Notes under the pieces: model-generated | Database searches by the model: none | What the model saw: the letters and a program-made list of their open reading frames with translations, nothing else | Told to the model about the DNA's origin: nothing | Position numbers and translations under genes: made by a program | Part shown: positions 1 through 10,607 of the stretch, in pieces | Position numbering within the stretch: the first letter of the stretch is position 1 | How the letters are laid out: the number at the start of each line of letters is the position of its first letter | Assembly: GCF_007989105.1 (NCBI RefSeq) | Contig: NZ_BJVK01000001.1 | Coordinates: forward strand, 1-64,000 | DNA length: 64,000 nt | Direction: 5' to 3' | Source: Lentilactobacillus kefiri | GTDB lineage: Bacteria > Bacillota > Bacilli > Lactobacillales > Lactobacillaceae

Positions 1-2
1 TA

Positions 3-1608
<1,606 letters not shown>

Positions 1609-1669
1609 CTATAGACTATTCAAGCCTTATTTGGTAAAGTATTCTTATGGAAAGTGTGGGTGAAAAATA

Positions 1670-2086
1670 TTGAATCAATCTTATTACTCAATTTTGATGA
1701 TTGTTGTCCTGTTTGCGGTTATGTATTTCTTGATGATCCGTCCTCAGAGAAAGCAACAACAAAAGCGTCGTGAACAACTTTCAAAGATCAAGGAAGGTGA
1801 CCAGGTTATTACCATTGGTCGTCTTCACGGTGTTGTTGACGAAATCAACGAAGCTGAAAAGACTGTTACATTAGATTGTGACGGCATCTACTTGGTGTTT
1901 GATTTGAGCGCAATTGCATCAGTTAAGCAGCCTGCTGTTACTGCTCCTGCAGCTGACAACAACGCAGATGCTAACGACAAAGCAGCCGATGACAGCAAAG
2001 ATGATTCTGCTTCAACCGATAATGATCAGAATGCAACTGAAAATTCTGACTCAGACAAGGGCGAATCAAAGTCTGAAGAAAAATAG
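1670..2086 (+). CDS. yajC: Preprotein translocase subunit YajC
   Basis: YajC is a small single-span membrane protein that associates with the SecDF-SecYEG translocase. The 138-residue product starts with TTG, has one transmembrane helix at about residues 5-20 followed by the family motif IRPQRKQQQKR, and a small beta domain with KEGDQVITIGRLHG. Residues 88-138 form a low-complexity Ala/Asp/Asn/Ser/Glu tail that is longer than in most Bacillus homologues. The ribosome site is weak (GTGGGTG). It lies 61 bases after tgt and ends just before a strong terminator, so it is probably the last gene of the queA-tgt-yajC unit. Confidence 0.93.
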   Translation: MNQSYYSILMIVVLFAVMYFLMIRPQRKQQQKRREQLSKIKEGDQVITIGRLHGVVDEINEAEKTVTLDCDGIYLVFDLSAIASVKQPAVTAPAADNNADANDKAADDSKDDSASTDNDQNATENSDSDKGESKSEEK

Positions 2087-2097
2087 TTTAAGTTTGC

Positions 2098-2138
2098 GGT
2101 TGGGAAGATGATTTAATTTCATCCCGACCATTTTTTTG
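2098..2138 (+). terminator. Rho-independent terminator after yajC
   Basis: The strands GGTTGGGA...TCATCCCGACC form an imperfect GC-containing hairpin followed by seven T residues. It closes the queA-tgt-yajC unit and isolates dinB. Confidence 0.8.
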
Positions 2139-2147
2139 ACCCACATA

Positions 2148-2161
2148 AGAACATACGTTTG
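2148..2161. promoter_or_regulatory. LexA (SOS) box upstream of dinB
   Basis: The 14-mer AGAACATACGTTTG matches the Gram-positive SOS box CGAACRNRYGTTYG at 13 of 14 positions. It ends 16 bases before the chosen dinB start and overlaps the expected promoter, where LexA would block transcription. A lexA gene and a second such box occur at 35-36 kb in the same window. Confidence 0.75.
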
Positions 2162-2177
2162 ATTAAGAGTGATACTG

Positions 2178-3266
2178 ATGAACACACAAGATAGAAATAT
2201 TATTCATGTTGATATGGATGCATTCTATGCCTCAATTGAAGAGCGCAAGGATCCCAGACTGAAGTCAAAGCCGTTGATTGTGGCAAAAGATCCACGCAAG
2301 ACTGGCGGCAGAGGTGTGGTTGCAACGGCCAATTATAAAGCCCGAAAATATGGTGTTCACTCAGCAATGAGTGCCATGAAAGCTCTGGAGCTATGTCCAA
2401 ATGCCGTTTTTCGTTTTTCGGGATTCGATTTATACCGGTCGGTCTCCAATCAGATTCATGAAATTTTTCATGAGTATACCGAGATTATTGAATACGTCGC
2501 CTTGGATGAAGCTTATTTAGATGTATCCAATAACAAAAAGCACATTACTGATCCCATTCAGGTTGCCAGAATGATTCAAAACGAAATATGGCAAGCGACT
2601 CATCTCACCTGTTCGGTTGGCGTTTCTTATAACAAATTTTTGGCTAAAGAGGCATCTGACTACGCAAAACCGGTGGGAATCACTGTTATTGAAAAGCGGG
2701 ATGCGCTTGAGTTTCTGGAGAAGCTGCCGATCGAGAAATTTCGGGGAGTCGGCAAAAAGACGGTTCCCAAGATGCATGATTTAAATATTAACAATGGTCA
2801 AGACCTGCTTCAATGGTCCCAGATGGATTTAATAAAACACTTTGGTAAGTTTGGGTATGTCCTTTACGAACGGGCCCGTGGTGTCGACAACCGGCCGGTC
2901 GAATATCAAAGAGTTCGAAAGTCCATCGGTAAAGAGCGGACATTTGGTCCGGCAATTGATAATCAGACCCAAGTTGATGACGCGCTGCAAAAGATTGCTG
3001 CCATGGTGGTCAAAGCGATGGATGATAAAAAGAAGCACGGTAAGACGCTGGTCCTCAAAATTCGATACGCCGACTTTTCCACGTTTACCAAGCGGGCAAC
3101 CTTTGATAATTACATCAAAAATAATGCCGAGGAATATTTTGGGTTGGCAAATGATTTGTTGATTGATATGCCTGACATTACCAAAGGTGTTCGACTGTTG
3201 GGCATTACCATCACCAACCTGGATGATCTCAGTTATGAGAATATTGTTTTACCGCTGTTTAATTAA
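2178..3266 (+). CDS. dinB: DNA polymerase IV (Y-family translesion polymerase)
   Basis: This error-prone polymerase bypasses damaged template bases. The 362-residue protein shows the N-terminal [12 protein letters not shown] motif with the catalytic Asp pair, the [20 protein letters not shown] motif, the helix-hairpin-helix region [13 protein letters not shown] and a C-terminal little-finger domain. I prefer ATG 2178 over the in-frame GTG at 2169 because it gives the usual N terminus. A terminator separates it from yajC and a LexA box lies directly upstream, so it is probably a one-gene SOS-induced unit. Confidence 0.95.
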   Translation: MNTQDRNIIHVDMDAFYASIEERKDPRLKSKPLIVAKDPRKTGGRGVVATANYKARKYGVHSAMSAMKALELCPNAVFRFSGFDLYRSVSNQIHEIFHEYTEIIEYVALDEAYLDVSNNKKHITDPIQVARMIQNEIWQATHLTCSVGVSYNKFLAKEASDYAKPVGITVIEKRDALEFLEKLPIEKFRGVGKKTVPKMHDLNINNGQDLLQWSQMDLIKHFGKFGYVLYERARGVDNRPVEYQRVRKSIGKERTFGPAIDNQTQVDDALQKIAAMVVKAMDDKKKHGKTLVLKIRYADFSTFTKRATFDNYIKNNAEEYFGLANDLLIDMPDITKGVRLLGITITNLDDLSYENIVLPLFN

Positions 3267-3284
3267 TCGTTTTGGATGTAGCGG

Positions 3285-3313
3285 TTTATCTTATTCACGA
3301 ATTAATGTATACT
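3285..3313 (+). promoter_or_regulatory. Probable sigma-A promoter for nrnA-cshB
   Basis: A TATACT -10 box at 3308-3313 lies 17 bases downstream of a weak -35 (TTTATC at 3285-3290). It sits 36 bases before the nrnA start in the only gap upstream of that gene. The -10 is good and the -35 is poor. Confidence 0.45.
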
Positions 3314-3348
3314 GAAGTGTTCAACAATAAAGTAATGGAGCAATAAAT

Positions 3349-4296
3349 ATGGCAATACAAGATCAAATACTTAACGAAATAAAGAAATTTAAAACAATTA
3401 TTATTCATCGGCATAAGCGACCGGATCCGGATGCAATTGGTTCACAGATGGGGTTGGCTCAGTTAATCAAAGCTTCATTTCCTGACAAAACGGTTCTATG
3501 TGCCGGTAAACAATACGACAGTTTTGCCTGGTTGGGAACCACTGACCAAATTGCCGATGACCAGTATAAGGACGCATTGGTCATCGTTGTGGATACTGCA
3601 AATCAACCTCGAGTTGATGATGAAAGATATACCACTGGCAAGGAACTTATCAAGATTGATCACCATCCTAATGACGACCAATTTGGTGACATCATGTGGG
3701 TTGAACCGGAATCATCAAGTACTTCAGAATTGATTTACGACTTTTTTGATGCCAATAAAGATCAGTTAACTTTACCAGCAGAGGGTGCCCGTTTGCTTTA
3801 CGCCGGCATTGTCGGTGATACAGGTAGATTTATGTATCCTTCAACATCCTCACATACATTGGAAGTTGCATCCAAATTGGCAACCTATGATTTCTCAACG
3901 AGTGAAGTCAATAAGATTGAAGACGAAATTGACATTCCACTTGCCCGGTTGTCGGCATATGTATACGAGAATTTAAATATTTTGGATAGCGGTGCTGCGT
4001 ACCTGGTACTTTCCAACAAAGTACTCGAGCCATTCAAATTAGGTGATGAATCGACATCTGCTGTTGTGCCACTTCCTGGAAAAATCAAACAGGTTGTCGC
4101 TTGGGCAATCTTTGTCGAACAAAAGGACGGTTCATTCCGAATCCGTTTGCGTTCCAAAGGTCCTGAGATTAATGAACTTGCCAAACAATATGGTGGTGGC
4201 GGCCACCCACTTGCCAGTGGGGCGGTTGTCGAAGATGAAGACCATATCAAAGATTTTGTTAAAGATTTAAACGATCTTGTTGCTAAAAACAAGTAG
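3349..4296 (+). CDS. nrnA: Bifunctional oligoribonuclease / pAp phosphatase NrnA (DHH family)
   Basis: NrnA degrades short RNA oligomers to mononucleotides and dephosphorylates 3'-phosphoadenosine 5'-phosphate; some relatives hydrolyse cyclic dinucleotide products. The 315-residue protein has the DHH-domain metal motif RPDPDAIGS near residues 25-32, the IDHHPND motif near residue 105 and the C-terminal DHHA1 motif GGGGHPLASGA. Length and motif order match NrnA rather than the larger, membrane-anchored GdpP. It is followed after 8 bases by a DEAD-box helicase, a pairing that suggests joint RNA turnover. Confidence 0.93.
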   Translation: MAIQDQILNEIKKFKTIIIHRHKRPDPDAIGSQMGLAQLIKASFPDKTVLCAGKQYDSFAWLGTTDQIADDQYKDALVIVVDTANQPRVDDERYTTGKELIKIDHHPNDDQFGDIMWVEPESSSTSELIYDFFDANKDQLTLPAEGARLLYAGIVGDTGRFMYPSTSSHTLEVASKLATYDFSTSEVNKIEDEIDIPLARLSAYVYENLNILDSGAAYLVLSNKVLEPFKLGDESTSAVVPLPGKIKQVVAWAIFVEQKDGSFRIRLRSKGPEINELAKQYGGGGHPLASGAVVEDEDHIKDFVKDLNDLVAKNK

Positions 4297-4304
4297 GAGA
4301 ATAT

Positions 4305-5666
4305 ATGAGTAATTTTTCAGAATTTAATTTAAAACCTTTTTTACTGGATGCAGTCAAGGAGCTAAATTTCAGCAAACCGACTCCGGTTCAGGAAAAAGTG
4401 ATTCCCGTCATCATGCAGGGAAGAGACGTGGTTGGCCAGTCAGCAACCGGTAGCGGTAAAACCCACGCGTTTTTGCTGCCAATCTTTAATCAGCTGGATC
4501 CGGATAAAGACGAAGTCCAAGCGGTGATTACGACACCCAGTCGTGAGCTGGCATATCAAATTATTGATGCTGCCAAACAAATCGCCAAACATTGCGATCA
4601 GCCGATTTCGATTGGTCATTACGTTGGCGGAACCGACAAAGTTCGCCAGGAAAAGAAAATCAAGCATGAGCAACCCCAATTAGTGATTGGAACCCCTGGA
4701 AGAATCTGGGATTTGATTCAAAATGGTGGCTTGGATGTTCATACAGCTTCTCAGTTAGTCATTGACGAAGCAGATATGACACTTGATATGGGATTCTTGG
4801 ACGTTGTCGATCATATTGCTGCCAGCTTTGGTAAACATGTCCAAATGATGGTCTTTTCAGCAACTATTCCACAAAAGATCAATATTTTTCTTAAAAAATG
4901 TATGGTTAATCCATTTATTGAAGAAATTCCTGTTTCAACAATTATTAGTCCAACCATTGATAATTGGCTGATTTCAACCAAGGGTCAGGATAAGAACCAG
5001 CTTATTTACAAGCTGCTGACAATTGGTGAGCCATATTTGGTGCTCATTTTTGCGAATACCCGGAAGCGGGTTGAAGAATTAACCAACTACTTAAAAGGTC
5101 AGGGCTTAAATGTTGCGATGATTCATGGTGGGATGAAGCCACGTGAACGTAAGCAGGTCATGAGAAGAGTCAAGAACCTCGATTTTCAATTTGTGGTTGC
5201 AACTGATTTAGCTGCTCGTGGAATTGATATCCAAGGGGTTTCCGATGTCATTAACGATGATATCCCAACCGAGGATTTGGAATTCTTCATTCATCGTGTC
5301 GGCCGGACTGGCCGAAACGGAATGTCCGGAACTTCAATTACCCTGTATTCTCCTGATGAGGAAAAAGCAGTTGAAGAACTGGAAGACATGGGCATTCATT
5401 TCAAGCCTAAAGCACTTAAAAATGGCGAAATTGTTGACTCGTATGATCGAAATCGACGAAAGACCCACCGAAAGAAGCACGATAAGCTTGATCCAACCAT
5501 GATTGGTATGATTAAAAAGAAAAAGAAGCATATCAAACCAGGCTACAAACGCCGCATTAAGAACACAATTGCCCGTAAGGATGAGGTGGATCGACGGGTT
5601 GCTAAACGTGAAGAAGCCAGATCAAAGCGAAAGCAGCGAAAGAATAGTTCGTCACGTTATAGATAA
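4305..5666 (+). CDS. cshB: DEAD-box ATP-dependent RNA helicase (CshB type)
   Basis: This helicase uses ATP to unwind short RNA duplexes, typically in ribosome assembly, mRNA decay and cold adaptation. The 453-residue protein carries Walker A ATGSGKT (47-53), motif Ia PSRELA (79-84), DEAD (154-157), SAT and the motif VI HRVGRTGR. The last 70 residues are rich in Lys and Arg (for example KKKKKHIKPGYKRR) and probably bind RNA. The CshB subtype is inferred from this basic tail and from its position next to nrnA; the helicase family itself is certain. Confidence 0.93.
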   Translation: MSNFSEFNLKPFLLDAVKELNFSKPTPVQEKVIPVIMQGRDVVGQSATGSGKTHAFLLPIFNQLDPDKDEVQAVITTPSRELAYQIIDAAKQIAKHCDQPISIGHYVGGTDKVRQEKKIKHEQPQLVIGTPGRIWDLIQNGGLDVHTASQLVIDEADMTLDMGFLDVVDHIAASFGKHVQMMVFSATIPQKINIFLKKCMVNPFIEEIPVSTIISPTIDNWLISTKGQDKNQLIYKLLTIGEPYLVLIFANTRKRVEELTNYLKGQGLNVAMIHGGMKPRERKQVMRRVKNLDFQFVVATDLAARGIDIQGVSDVINDDIPTEDLEFFIHRVGRTGRNGMSGTSITLYSPDEEKAVEELEDMGIHFKPKALKNGEIVDSYDRNRRKTHRKKHDKLDPTMIGMIKKKKKHIKPGYKRRIKNTIARKDEVDRRVAKREEARSKRKQRKNSSSRYR

Positions 5667-5673
5667 GTCCGTA

Positions 5674-5702
5674 TTGACACCATATTCACAAAAAAGTATA
5701 CT
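5674..5702 (+). promoter_or_regulatory. Strong sigma-A promoter for alaS leader
   Basis: A consensus TTGACA (5674-5679) is separated by exactly 17 bases from TATACT (5697-5702). It lies just after cshB and immediately upstream of the T-box leader. Confidence 0.85.
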
Positions 5703-5708
5703 TTGAAT

Positions 5709-5934
5709 GTGTTAAGAATATGCTATTCAAATTTATTTTTCAGAGACACTTTGGTTGGTGGAAAAAGTGATTTAAGTTGAATAGTGCTCTCTTAAAATTT
5801 TAATTGTAAAACGCAACTCTACGTTATAGAGATCAAGTGGTTAACGATAAACATCGTTGCAATCAGAGTGGTACCGCGTCAATGGGCGTCTCTGTGAGCA
5901 ACGGTGTTTTAATTTTGTCAAGGGAGAAATTAGT
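5709..5934 (+). promoter_or_regulatory. T-box riboswitch (alanine) controlling alaS
   Basis: T-box leaders sense uncharged tRNA and switch from a terminator to an antiterminator. The conserved T-box core is at 5865-5878 (AGAGTGGTACCGCG). Stem I is formed by 5711-5729 with about 5776-5794: GCTATTCAA pairs with TTGAATAG and TTAAGA with TCTTAA. The internal loop on the 3' side contains GCT (5786-5788), a fitting alanine specifier codon. The competing terminator follows at 5851-5916. Readthrough would occur when uncharged tRNA-Ala pairs with GCT and the T-box bulge. Confidence 0.92.
5851..5916 (+). terminator. Conditional terminator of the alaS T-box
   Basis: ACATCGTTGC (5851-5860) pairs with GCAACGGTGT (5898-5907), with an inner CAGAG/CTCTG stem, and is followed by a T-rich tract. 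The T-box core lies inside it, so the antiterminator and terminator are mutually exclusive. Confidence 0.85.
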
Positions 5935-8577
5935 ATGAAAGAGTTAAGCAGTAGTCAAGTGCGACAAATGTTCTTAGATTTTTTCCAGGAAAAAGGGCAC
6001 ACAATTGAACCAAGTGCTTCACTAATTCCAGTTGATGACCCAACTTTACTGTGGATCAATTCCGGTGTTGCGACCATGAAAAAATACTTTGACGGGACGG
6101 TTGTTCCAAAGAATCCACGGATGACCAGTTCACAGAAAAGTATCCGGACCAACGATATTGAAAACGTTGGTAAAACACCTCGACATCACACTTTGTTTGA
6201 AATGTTGGGGAACTTCTCTGTTGGAGATTATTTCAAAAAAGAAGCCATTACCTGGGCGTTTGAATTACTCACCTCTCCAAAGTGGTTTGGATGGGATAAA
6301 GATAAACTTTACATGACTGTTTACCCTAAAGATACAGATGCTAAGAAATTTTGGGAGCAAGTCGGTGTTGCGCCCGATCATATTGTCGATATTGAGGATA
6401 ACTTCTGGGATATCGGCCAAGGTCCATCGGGCCCTGATTCAGAAATTTTCTACGATCGTGGTAAGGACTTTGACAATTTAGCTGATGATGACCCTGAAAA
6501 TTATCCTGGTGGTGAAAATGACCGCTGGCTTGAAGTATGGAACATCGTGTTCTCACAATTCAACCACACCCCTCAAGATACTTATGAACCACTTCCTCGG
6601 AAAAACATTGATACTGGAATGGGACTTGAACGGGTTGTATCAATCTTTCAGCATGCCCGGACTAATTTCGAAACCGACTTGTTCCTGCCAATGATTCACG
6701 AGACTGAGAAATTAAGTGACAACAAGAAGTATGAAGCCAACAAACGTGATAATGAGGCATTTAGAATTATTGCCGATCATTCACGGGCAATCACCGTTGC
6801 CATTGGTGATGGTGCTTTACCATCAAACGTCGGTCGGGGATATGTTATCCGTCGATTGATCCGTCGTGCGATCGTGAACGGCCAACGTCTTGGGATTAAC
6901 GAAGCTTTCTTATACAAGTTAGTGCCAGTTGTTGGTGAAACCCTGAAGTCTTATTATCCTGATGTCCTTAAGCAAAAAGATTACATTGCCAAAGTTGTTC
7001 GTTCTGAAGAAGATCGTTTCAACGAAACATTGGCCGATGGTCTGAAGCTGTTTCGTCAGGTTGTTAAAGACGCAAAAGCCAATCACCAAACTGTGATCGA
7101 TGGTCCAACAGCATTTAAACTCTATGATACTTACGGCTTCCCAGTTGAATTAACTCAAGAAGAAGCCAGTGACGCTGGCTTGACGGTTGACAAGGCTGGA
7201 TTTAAAGCTGAAATGCAAAAGCAAAAGGATCGTGCTCGAAAAGCTCGAAGCGGCGCCAAGTCAATGGGTGTTCAACGCGATTTGTTAATTGAAATTAAAG
7301 ATCACAGTGAATATGTTGGTTATGACACCTTGGATGTTGATAACGCCAAGCTGGTAGCGATCGTTGAAAACGAAAAATTGGTTGACACCTCCAAAGGTGG
7401 AACCGTCGAAGCAATTTTTGACAAGACACCGTTCTACGCTGAGATGGGTGGCCAAGTTGCTGATCGGGGAATCGTCCTTGATGAACAGGGTGATAAAGTT
7501 GCCGATGTTGTCGACGTCCAACACGCACCAAATGGTCAAAACCTGCATACTTTGAAGACACAAGAACCCCTTGAAAAGGGTAAAACATATCATTTGGTCG
7601 TTGACAAATTATTCCACAGCCGGGTTGAAAAGAACCATACTGCCACTCATTTGCTTGACCAATCACTTAGAAATGTCTTGGGTGGTCATACCCAACAAGC
7701 TGGTTCATTGGTTGAACCAAATTACCTGCGCTTTGACTTTAACCACTTTGGCCAAGTAACCGATGCCGATCTGCAAAAGGTTGAGGACATGGTCAATCGG
7801 CAAATCTTTAATGAAATTGACGTTAAAACCATCGTTACCGATCCAAAGACTGGTAAGAAGATGGGCGCAATTGCCTTATTCAGTGAAAAATATGGCGACA
7901 AGGTTCGAGTTGTCAGCGTTGGTGATTTCTCAGTTGAATTTTGTGGTGGAACCCACGTTACCAACACCAGAGATATTGGCTTGTTCAAGATTGTTTCCGA
8001 ATCAGGTGTTGGCGCCGGGGTTCGTCGAATTGAAGCGGTCACTGGAAAAGACGCTTTCAAGATGTTAAATGATCATGAAAAAGAACTAAAGCAGATTGCC
8101 AGCGATATGAAAGTGACTCAAATTAAAGATACGCCTAAGCGGGTAAGTCAATTACAAGCTGAAATCAAAGACTTACAGCAAAAGCAACAATCTTTGGAAG
8201 CCAAATTGGCTGGTCAACAAGCCCAAGATGTTTTTGCTGACAAAAAGACTGCCGGTAAGTATACAATTATTACAGGGGTCATTAAGGATGCCGGAATGGA
8301 TCAGCTGCGTCAATTAGCTGATACTTGGCGTTCCAAGAAGTTGTCCGATGTCTTGGTACTTGGAACCGGCAGCGGTGAAAAAGCCAACCTGGTTGTTGCC
8401 GTGACAGATGATAAGATTAAGTCAGGTATTAAAGCTGGTGACTTAATTAAGTCGATCGCCGGTAATATTAAAGGTGGCGGTGGCGGCCGTCCAAACATGG
8501 CCCAAGCCGGTGGTAAAGATCCTGCCGGACTTGATAAGGCAATGAGTGCTGCCGTTGATTGGTTAACCAATAAGTAA
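5935..8577 (+). CDS. alaS: Alanyl-tRNA synthetase
   Basis: AlaRS charges tRNA-Ala and hydrolyses mischarged Ser- and Gly-tRNA. The 880-residue protein has the class II catalytic core at its N terminus (FLDFFQEKGH, NSGVATMKKYFDG), the editing-domain zinc motif HTATHLL near residue 566 with the later CGGTH, a coiled-coil stretch near residue 740, and the C-Ala domain with GGGGGRPNMAQAGG. The start is ATG 5935, with AGGGAG 9 bases upstream; an upstream in-frame ATG lies inside the T-box and is rejected. Expression is controlled by the T-box described above. Confidence 0.98.
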   Translation: MKELSSSQVRQMFLDFFQEKGHTIEPSASLIPVDDPTLLWINSGVATMKKYFDGTVVPKNPRMTSSQKSIRTNDIENVGKTPRHHTLFEMLGNFSVGDYFKKEAITWAFELLTSPKWFGWDKDKLYMTVYPKDTDAKKFWEQVGVAPDHIVDIEDNFWDIGQGPSGPDSEIFYDRGKDFDNLADDDPENYPGGENDRWLEVWNIVFSQFNHTPQDTYEPLPRKNIDTGMGLERVVSIFQHARTNFETDLFLPMIHETEKLSDNKKYEANKRDNEAFRIIADHSRAITVAIGDGALPSNVGRGYVIRRLIRRAIVNGQRLGINEAFLYKLVPVVGETLKSYYPDVLKQKDYIAKVVRSEEDRFNETLADGLKLFRQVVKDAKANHQTVIDGPTAFKLYDTYGFPVELTQEEASDAGLTVDKAGFKAEMQKQKDRARKARSGAKSMGVQRDLLIEIKDHSEYVGYDTLDVDNAKLVAIVENEKLVDTSKGGTVEAIFDKTPFYAEMGGQVADRGIVLDEQGDKVADVVDVQHAPNGQNLHTLKTQEPLEKGKTYHLVVDKLFHSRVEKNHTATHLLDQSLRNVLGGHTQQAGSLVEPNYLRFDFNHFGQVTDADLQKVEDMVNRQIFNEIDVKTIVTDPKTGKKMGAIALFSEKYGDKVRVVSVGDFSVEFCGGTHVTNTRDIGLFKIVSESGVGAGVRRIEAVTGKDAFKMLNDHEKELKQIASDMKVTQIKDTPKRVSQLQAEIKDLQQKQQSLEAKLAGQQAQDVFADKKTAGKYTIITGVIKDAGMDQLRQLADTWRSKKLSDVLVLGTGSGEKANLVVAVTDDKIKSGIKAGDLIKSIAGNIKGGGGGRPNMAQAGGKDPAGLDKAMSAAVDWLTNK

Positions 8578-8607
8578 TTATTACACCACGGTTACATGTC
8601 CGTTACA

Positions 8608-8639
8608 TTGGCATAGTTGATTGTAGTTTCAGTTATAAT
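8608..8639 (+). promoter_or_regulatory. Possible promoter for ireB-ruvX-yrzB
   Basis: A perfect TATAAT (8634-8639) stands 47 bases before ireB. The best -35 (TTGGCA, 8608-8613) is 20 bases away, which is long, so the -10 is the main support. Confidence 0.4.
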
Positions 8640-8685
8640 CAGTTAAAATTAATACAAATGACCTTATGTCATAGAGGTGAATCGT

Positions 8686-8982
8686 ATGAGTTCTTTAGAT
8701 AAAACCATGTTTTTTAATTTTAATGAAGATCAGCCAAAGGACGTTCGTGAAACATTATTGACTGTTTATGCAGCTCTCGAGGAAAAGGGCTATAACCCAT
8801 ATAACCAAATTGTTGGTTATTTGATTTCCGGAGATCCTGCATACATTCCACGTAATCTTGATGCCCGGAATCTTATCCGCAGACATGAACGTGATGAAAT
8901 AATTGAAGAATTAGTTCGTTTCTACTTGGATAATCATCCAACTGATAATCATTCAAAAGAAACTAAAAAGGGTGAAAAATGA
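8686..8982 (+). CDS. ireB: IreB family regulatory phosphoprotein (UPF0297)
   Basis: IreB was defined in Enterococcus as a small substrate of the Ser/Thr kinase IreK that lowers cephalosporin resistance. The 98-residue protein matches the family closely ([12 protein letters not shown] at the N terminus, GDPAYIPRN in the middle). I use ATG 8686, preceded by AGAGGTG; a GTG nine bases upstream is part of that ribosome site. It overlaps ruvX by four bases and belongs to the conserved ireB-ruvX-yrzB cluster downstream of alaS. Confidence 0.92.
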   Translation: MSSLDKTMFFNFNEDQPKDVRETLLTVYAALEEKGYNPYNQIVGYLISGDPAYIPRNLDARNLIRRHERDEIIEELVRFYLDNHPTDNHSKETKKGEK

Positions 8983-9413
8983 GATTAATGGGTTTAGATG
9001 TCGGCTCAAAAACCGTCGGAGTTGCTGTTAGCGACTTGTTAGGCTGGACCTCACAAGGGGTCGAAATAATTCAGATTGACGAGGACAACAAGGAATTTGG
9101 CTTAGACAGAGTTGCCGAGTTGGTCAAAAAATATCAGGTCGATGGTTTTGTTGTCGGGCTTCCGAAGAACATGAATAATACTTTGGGACCCCGGGTTGAT
9201 GCTTCCGAACAGTATGGCAAACGACTTGAAGACAAGTTTCACTTGCCTGTCGATTATGAAGATGAACGACTGACAACTGTCGAAGCACAGCGAATGTTGA
9301 CTGAAGAAGCAGATATTTCCAGAGCAAAGCGGAAAAAAGTGATTGATAAACTGGCCGCTGGTTTGATACTTCAGAATTATTTGGATCGTAAAGGTAAATT
9401 AACTAAAATATAG
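8979..9413 (+). CDS. ruvX: Holliday junction resolvase-like protein RuvX / YqgF
   Basis: RuvX (YqgF) has an RNase H fold and is implicated in 16S rRNA 5'-end processing; the Holliday junction role is disputed. The 144-residue protein has the first acidic site in [16 protein letters not shown], the [10 protein letters not shown] strand, and DERLTTVEA containing the second acidic site. The start overlaps the ireB stop (ATGA), which indicates translational coupling. Length and motifs are normal for the family. Confidence 0.94.
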   Translation: MRLMGLDVGSKTVGVAVSDLLGWTSQGVEIIQIDEDNKEFGLDRVAELVKKYQVDGFVVGLPKNMNNTLGPRVDASEQYGKRLEDKFHLPVDYEDERLTTVEAQRMLTEEADISRAKRKKVIDKLAAGLILQNYLDRKGKLTKI

Positions 9414-9427
9414 CGAGGTAAACAATT

Positions 9428-9754
9428 ATGGCAGATCAAGAACCAGTACAACAACAAATTACATTAGTCGATGAAAACGGCGACGAAACATTATACGATG
9501 TATTATTTACTTTCAAGTCAGAAGACTTTGATCGTTCATACATTTTGATTTATCCGGATGGCAAGGGTGAAGACGAAGAAGTCGAAATCCAAGCATACGC
9601 ATTGCCCAAGGGTGACGATCCAAGCGATCCCCAAGGCGGCGAACTCCAAGCTATCGAAACTGATAAGGAATGGGATATGATCGAATCAGTTTTGAATACT
9701 TTCTTGGGTAAAGATGGCGACGATCAGGATGATGACAGCAAAGATCAAAAGTAA
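9428..9754 (+). CDS. yrzB: DUF1292 / UPF0473 protein YrzB
   Basis: A 108-residue, strongly acidic cytoplasmic protein of unknown function, nearly always found after ruvX in Firmicutes. It shows the family pattern ITLVDENGDETLYDVLFTF and YPDGKGEDEEVEIQAY, with an Asp/Glu-rich C terminus. It lies 14 bases after ruvX and is followed by a terminator, so it is the last gene of the alaS-region unit. Confidence 0.9.
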   Translation: MADQEPVQQQITLVDENGDETLYDVLFTFKSEDFDRSYILIYPDGKGEDEEVEIQAYALPKGDDPSDPQGGELQAIETDKEWDMIESVLNTFLGKDGDDQDDDSKDQK

Positions 9755-9776
9755 TTAACAGATTGTCATTATGATG

Positions 9777-9818
9777 AAAGGATTGAGGCGAAGCAGTTGT
9801 TTAGTCTCAGTCCTTTTT
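9777..9818 (+). terminator. Terminator after yrzB
   Basis: AAAGGATTGAG pairs with CTCAGTCCTTT around a 20-base loop and runs into five T residues. Confidence 0.8.
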
Positions 9819-9845
9819 AATTGAAATAAATTAGGATGTGATGTA

Positions 9846-10088
9846 ATGTCAAATAACGAAAAACAACGCTTTAAAGCAACCATTGGCGGTAAGGATTATG
9901 TCCTGATCGGTAAAGGAACTACGGAACACATGCAGGCAGTAACTGATCTGCTTAACGAACAGTTAAAGCAGCTCCATGAAGCAATGCCCAGTTCCACTGA
10001 AGAGCAGCGGGCAATATTAATTGCGTTTAACGCCATTTCCAAACAGTTTGAAATCGAAGAAAAGGTCAACAATAAAGAGGCTCATTAA
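9846..10088 (+). CDS. zapA: Cell division protein ZapA
   Basis: ZapA binds FtsZ and promotes bundling of protofilaments at the division ring. The 80-residue product shows the short N-terminal beta region (RFKATIGGKDYVLIGKG) and a C-terminal helix suited to a coiled coil. Its stop codon touches the ATG of the next gene. The zapA-cvpA-mutS2 order is standard in Firmicutes. Identity rests on length, pattern and context. Confidence 0.88.
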   Translation: MSNNEKQRFKATIGGKDYVLIGKGTTEHMQAVTDLLNEQLKQLHEAMPSSTEEQRAILIAFNAISKQFEIEEKVNNKEAH

Positions 10089-10607
10089 ATGGTTTTTAGC
10101 ATTGGAATCATATTGATTTTAATATTTGGCTTTCTGCACGGTCTGTCGAAAGGATTTGTGGCGGAAGTACTCAGTTTAATCGGCTTTGTCTTGGCAACTT
10201 TTGTCAGTATTATCGGCACATCGCCAATTGCAGATGTCATCAACAACGCCATTTTTCAAGGAAGTGATAATGAAACTGCCCAAGTCATTGTGAAATGGGT
10301 TATATTTGTTTTGTTATTTGGGATTGTTTGGCGCATTGTCCGCGGCTTAAGCAATTTGTTATCGCCATTAACAAGGCTGCCAATTATTCATCAGTTGAAT
10401 TCACTGCTTGGTGGAGCTGCCGACTTCATCATCAAATATTTGTTTATTTTTATTGTATTGAATTTCTTGTTGATCCTTCCGAGTCAAAGTATTCAGGACC
10501 AATACCAGCAATCTCCGGTTTCTCAATGGATTGTTAAGAAAACGCCGATTCTCTCAGATAAAATGATTCAGATTTGGAATCAGCATTCTAGTGAGGTTAA
10601 TGTATGA
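10089..10607 (+). CDS. cvpA: CvpA family membrane protein
   Basis: A 172-residue membrane protein of the CvpA/YshB family, named for a colicin V production gene; the exact role in Firmicutes is unsettled. There are four hydrophobic segments (about residues 3-20, 25-43, 62-80 and 105-125). The N-terminal motif GFLHGLSKGFVAEVLSLIGF is typical. It starts directly after zapA without a gap and overlaps mutS2 by four bases (ATGA), so all three genes are translated together. Confidence 0.9.
   Translation: MVFSIGIILILIFGFLHGLSKGFVAEVLSLIGFVLATFVSIIGTSPIADVINNAIFQGSDNETAQVIVKWVIFVLLFGIVWRIVRGLSNLLSPLTRLPIIHQLNSLLGGAADFIIKYLFIFIVLNFLLILPSQSIQDQYQQSPVSQWIVKKTPILSDKMIQIWNQHSSEVNV

Noticed and set aside
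3885-4292. 135-residue open frame on the minus strand
   Set aside because: Entirely antisense to nrnA, no ribosome site, low-complexity Ser/Ala composition typical of a shadow frame.
5857-5934. Extended alaS N terminus
   Set aside because: These codons lie in the T-box terminator region; ATG 5935 has the ribosome site and the family N terminus.
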